6,700 nt of DNA from Candidatus Bathyarchaeota archaeon (GTDB taxonomy: Archaea > Thermoproteota > Bathyarchaeia > Bathyarchaeales > SOJC01). The translations under genes were made by a program, and so were the position numbers. Shown here piece after piece: positions 5,997 through 6,700 of this stretch. Positions within the stretch are counted from its first letter, which is position 1, and each line of letters opens with the position of its first letter. Location of the stretch: contig DAOWHM010000037.1 in the NCBI GenBank assembly GCA_030641425.1, positions 1 to 6,700 of the forward strand. The letters are read 5' to 3'. A model generated the notes under the pieces. The model saw nothing but the letters and a program-made list of their open reading frames with translations, was not told the origin of the DNA and ran no database searches.

Positions 5997-6700
5997 ATGA
6001 CAAAAAAACAAACCCCTCTAACCTTAGGGCTATTATTATTAATCTTCTTTTCAACCTGCATAATTATCCCCTCTTCAGCTCAAGAAGAGCCACCAGAGGA
6101 TCCACCCCAGGAACCTCCATTCCTTGAAGGATTTAACGGAACCTTGGTGCGTTGGGATCAACAGCAGGAAGTATTTGAGGACTCTTGGAGTTGGCTGAGC
6201 CAATCTTGGGAATTTGGACCCTACCCAATTTTTGCAGTATTCCTCCAAAATGGCACAGAAGTTGTTGACACCAATTTTATTCCATTAGGTGAACTCTTCA
6301 AAGTTGTAATCGAGGTAAAGAAAACCATATTCACAGAGAACACTACTCTTGGACGAGCAGGTGTCCACTGGCACACACAACTACGTTCCGAAAACGGTAC
6401 TGAAATCGGAATGGCAAACTGCAGAATGGTCTACACAAACGAAATTATCACACCCTACTGGAACGAGTCCGACACATGGCATATTGAAAGCTTCGTTTTC
6501 AACCACAGTGACATCATTGCGCTTCCAGGTGACCCACCACTGCCACCTCAAGAAGACTTGAACTTTTACAATTTCAGCCAAGAGTTAAGCAACATCAACG
6601 AGACCGCAAACGCTTGGACTATTGAAATAGTAGGCAGCTTCGATAATGAAACTTCACCTATGGGACCCTTCTGGGTAAACCTCGAAATCACCGATTCAAA
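5997..6700 (+). CDS. Secreted, sequon-rich protein of unknown function, 3'-truncated
   Basis: An open frame runs from ATG at 5997 to the window end, giving 234 residues with no stop. The N terminus is a classic Sec signal peptide: charged MTKKQ, a hydrophobic core at about 8-24, and a probable signal peptidase site after SSA at 26-28. A Glu/Pro-rich linker follows (about 29-42: QEEPPEDPPQEPPF), then a Trp- and aromatic-rich, apparently beta-rich ectodomain. Nine N-X-S/T sequons occur, at N47, N85, N115, N133, N156, N169, N192, N201 and N217. This strongly suggests N-glycosylation on the cell surface. A second Pro-rich stretch lies at about 177-185. I do not recognise the family. It may be a surface or cell-envelope protein, with any membrane anchor lying beyond the window. 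It has its own promoter and is divergent from the ecf operon. The first half of the gene contains no standard-length competitor frame that makes sense. Confidence 0.8.
   Translation, partial: MTKKQTPLTLGLLLLIFFSTCIIIPSSAQEEPPEDPPQEPPFLEGFNGTLVRWDQQQEVFEDSWSWLSQSWEFGPYPIFAVFLQNGTEVVDTNFIPLGELFKVVIEVKKTIFTENTTLGRAGVHWHTQLRSENGTEIGMANCRMVYTNEIITPYWNESDTWHIESFVFNHSDIIALPGDPPLPPQEDLNFYNFSQELSNINETANAWTIEIVGSFDNETSPMGPFWVNLEITDS

Noticed and set aside
6349..6581. Short ORFs on both strands inside the exported-protein gene
   Set aside because: They overlap the signal-peptide-bearing frame that stays open from 5997 to the window end, and they have no independent support.
1..6700. CRISPR array, insertion sequence, phage or defence genes
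   Set aside because: There are no regularly spaced repeats, terminal inverted repeats, transposase or nuclease motifs. All genes look like ordinary chromosomal ones with similar base use.

Overview
The window most likely comes from an archaeon, possibly a TACK-group (Bathyarchaeia-like) lineage; that narrower placement is only an impression. Four things point to Archaea. A 25-residue ribosomal protein eL41 is encoded at 3022-3099 on the minus strand, and this protein is found only in archaea and eukaryotes. The promoters that can be seen are TATA-box-like and lack bacterial -35/-10 pairs. An exported protein is packed with N-glycosylation sequons. Two genes use TTG starts behind purine-rich Shine-Dalgarno sites.

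Left part (1-3002, plus strand): the 3' two-thirds of a TldE/PmbA-type gene, then 59 bases later a 678-residue M28-like zinc aminopeptidase of the DUF4910/DUF2172 type. The peptidase carries an inserted PA-like domain, a charged helical region and a C-terminal winged-helix-like domain. The two probably form one peptidase operon; a tldD partner may lie upstream of the window.

Middle (3022-5702, minus strand): a tightly packed energy-coupling factor (ECF) transporter module, ecfA1-ecfA2-ecfT, whose genes are joined by two 4-base ATGA overlaps. About 150 bases downstream on the same strand lies the tiny eL41 gene. It runs convergently towards the aminopeptidase gene, with only 19 bases between the two stop codons. 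No substrate-binding S component is present, so the module may serve S components encoded elsewhere.

Right part (5703-6700): a divergent intergenic region of about 290 bases. It holds a TATA-like box for each direction and a small inverted repeat near the ecf start. It is followed by the 5' end of a secreted, sequon-rich protein of unknown function that runs off the window.

This is mostly an ordinary chromosomal region. I found no CRISPR array, mobile element or tRNA, and no convincing new system. The items most worth a second look are the hidden eL41 gene, the peptidase with a winged-helix-like tail next to TldE, and the heavily sequon-bearing exported protein.
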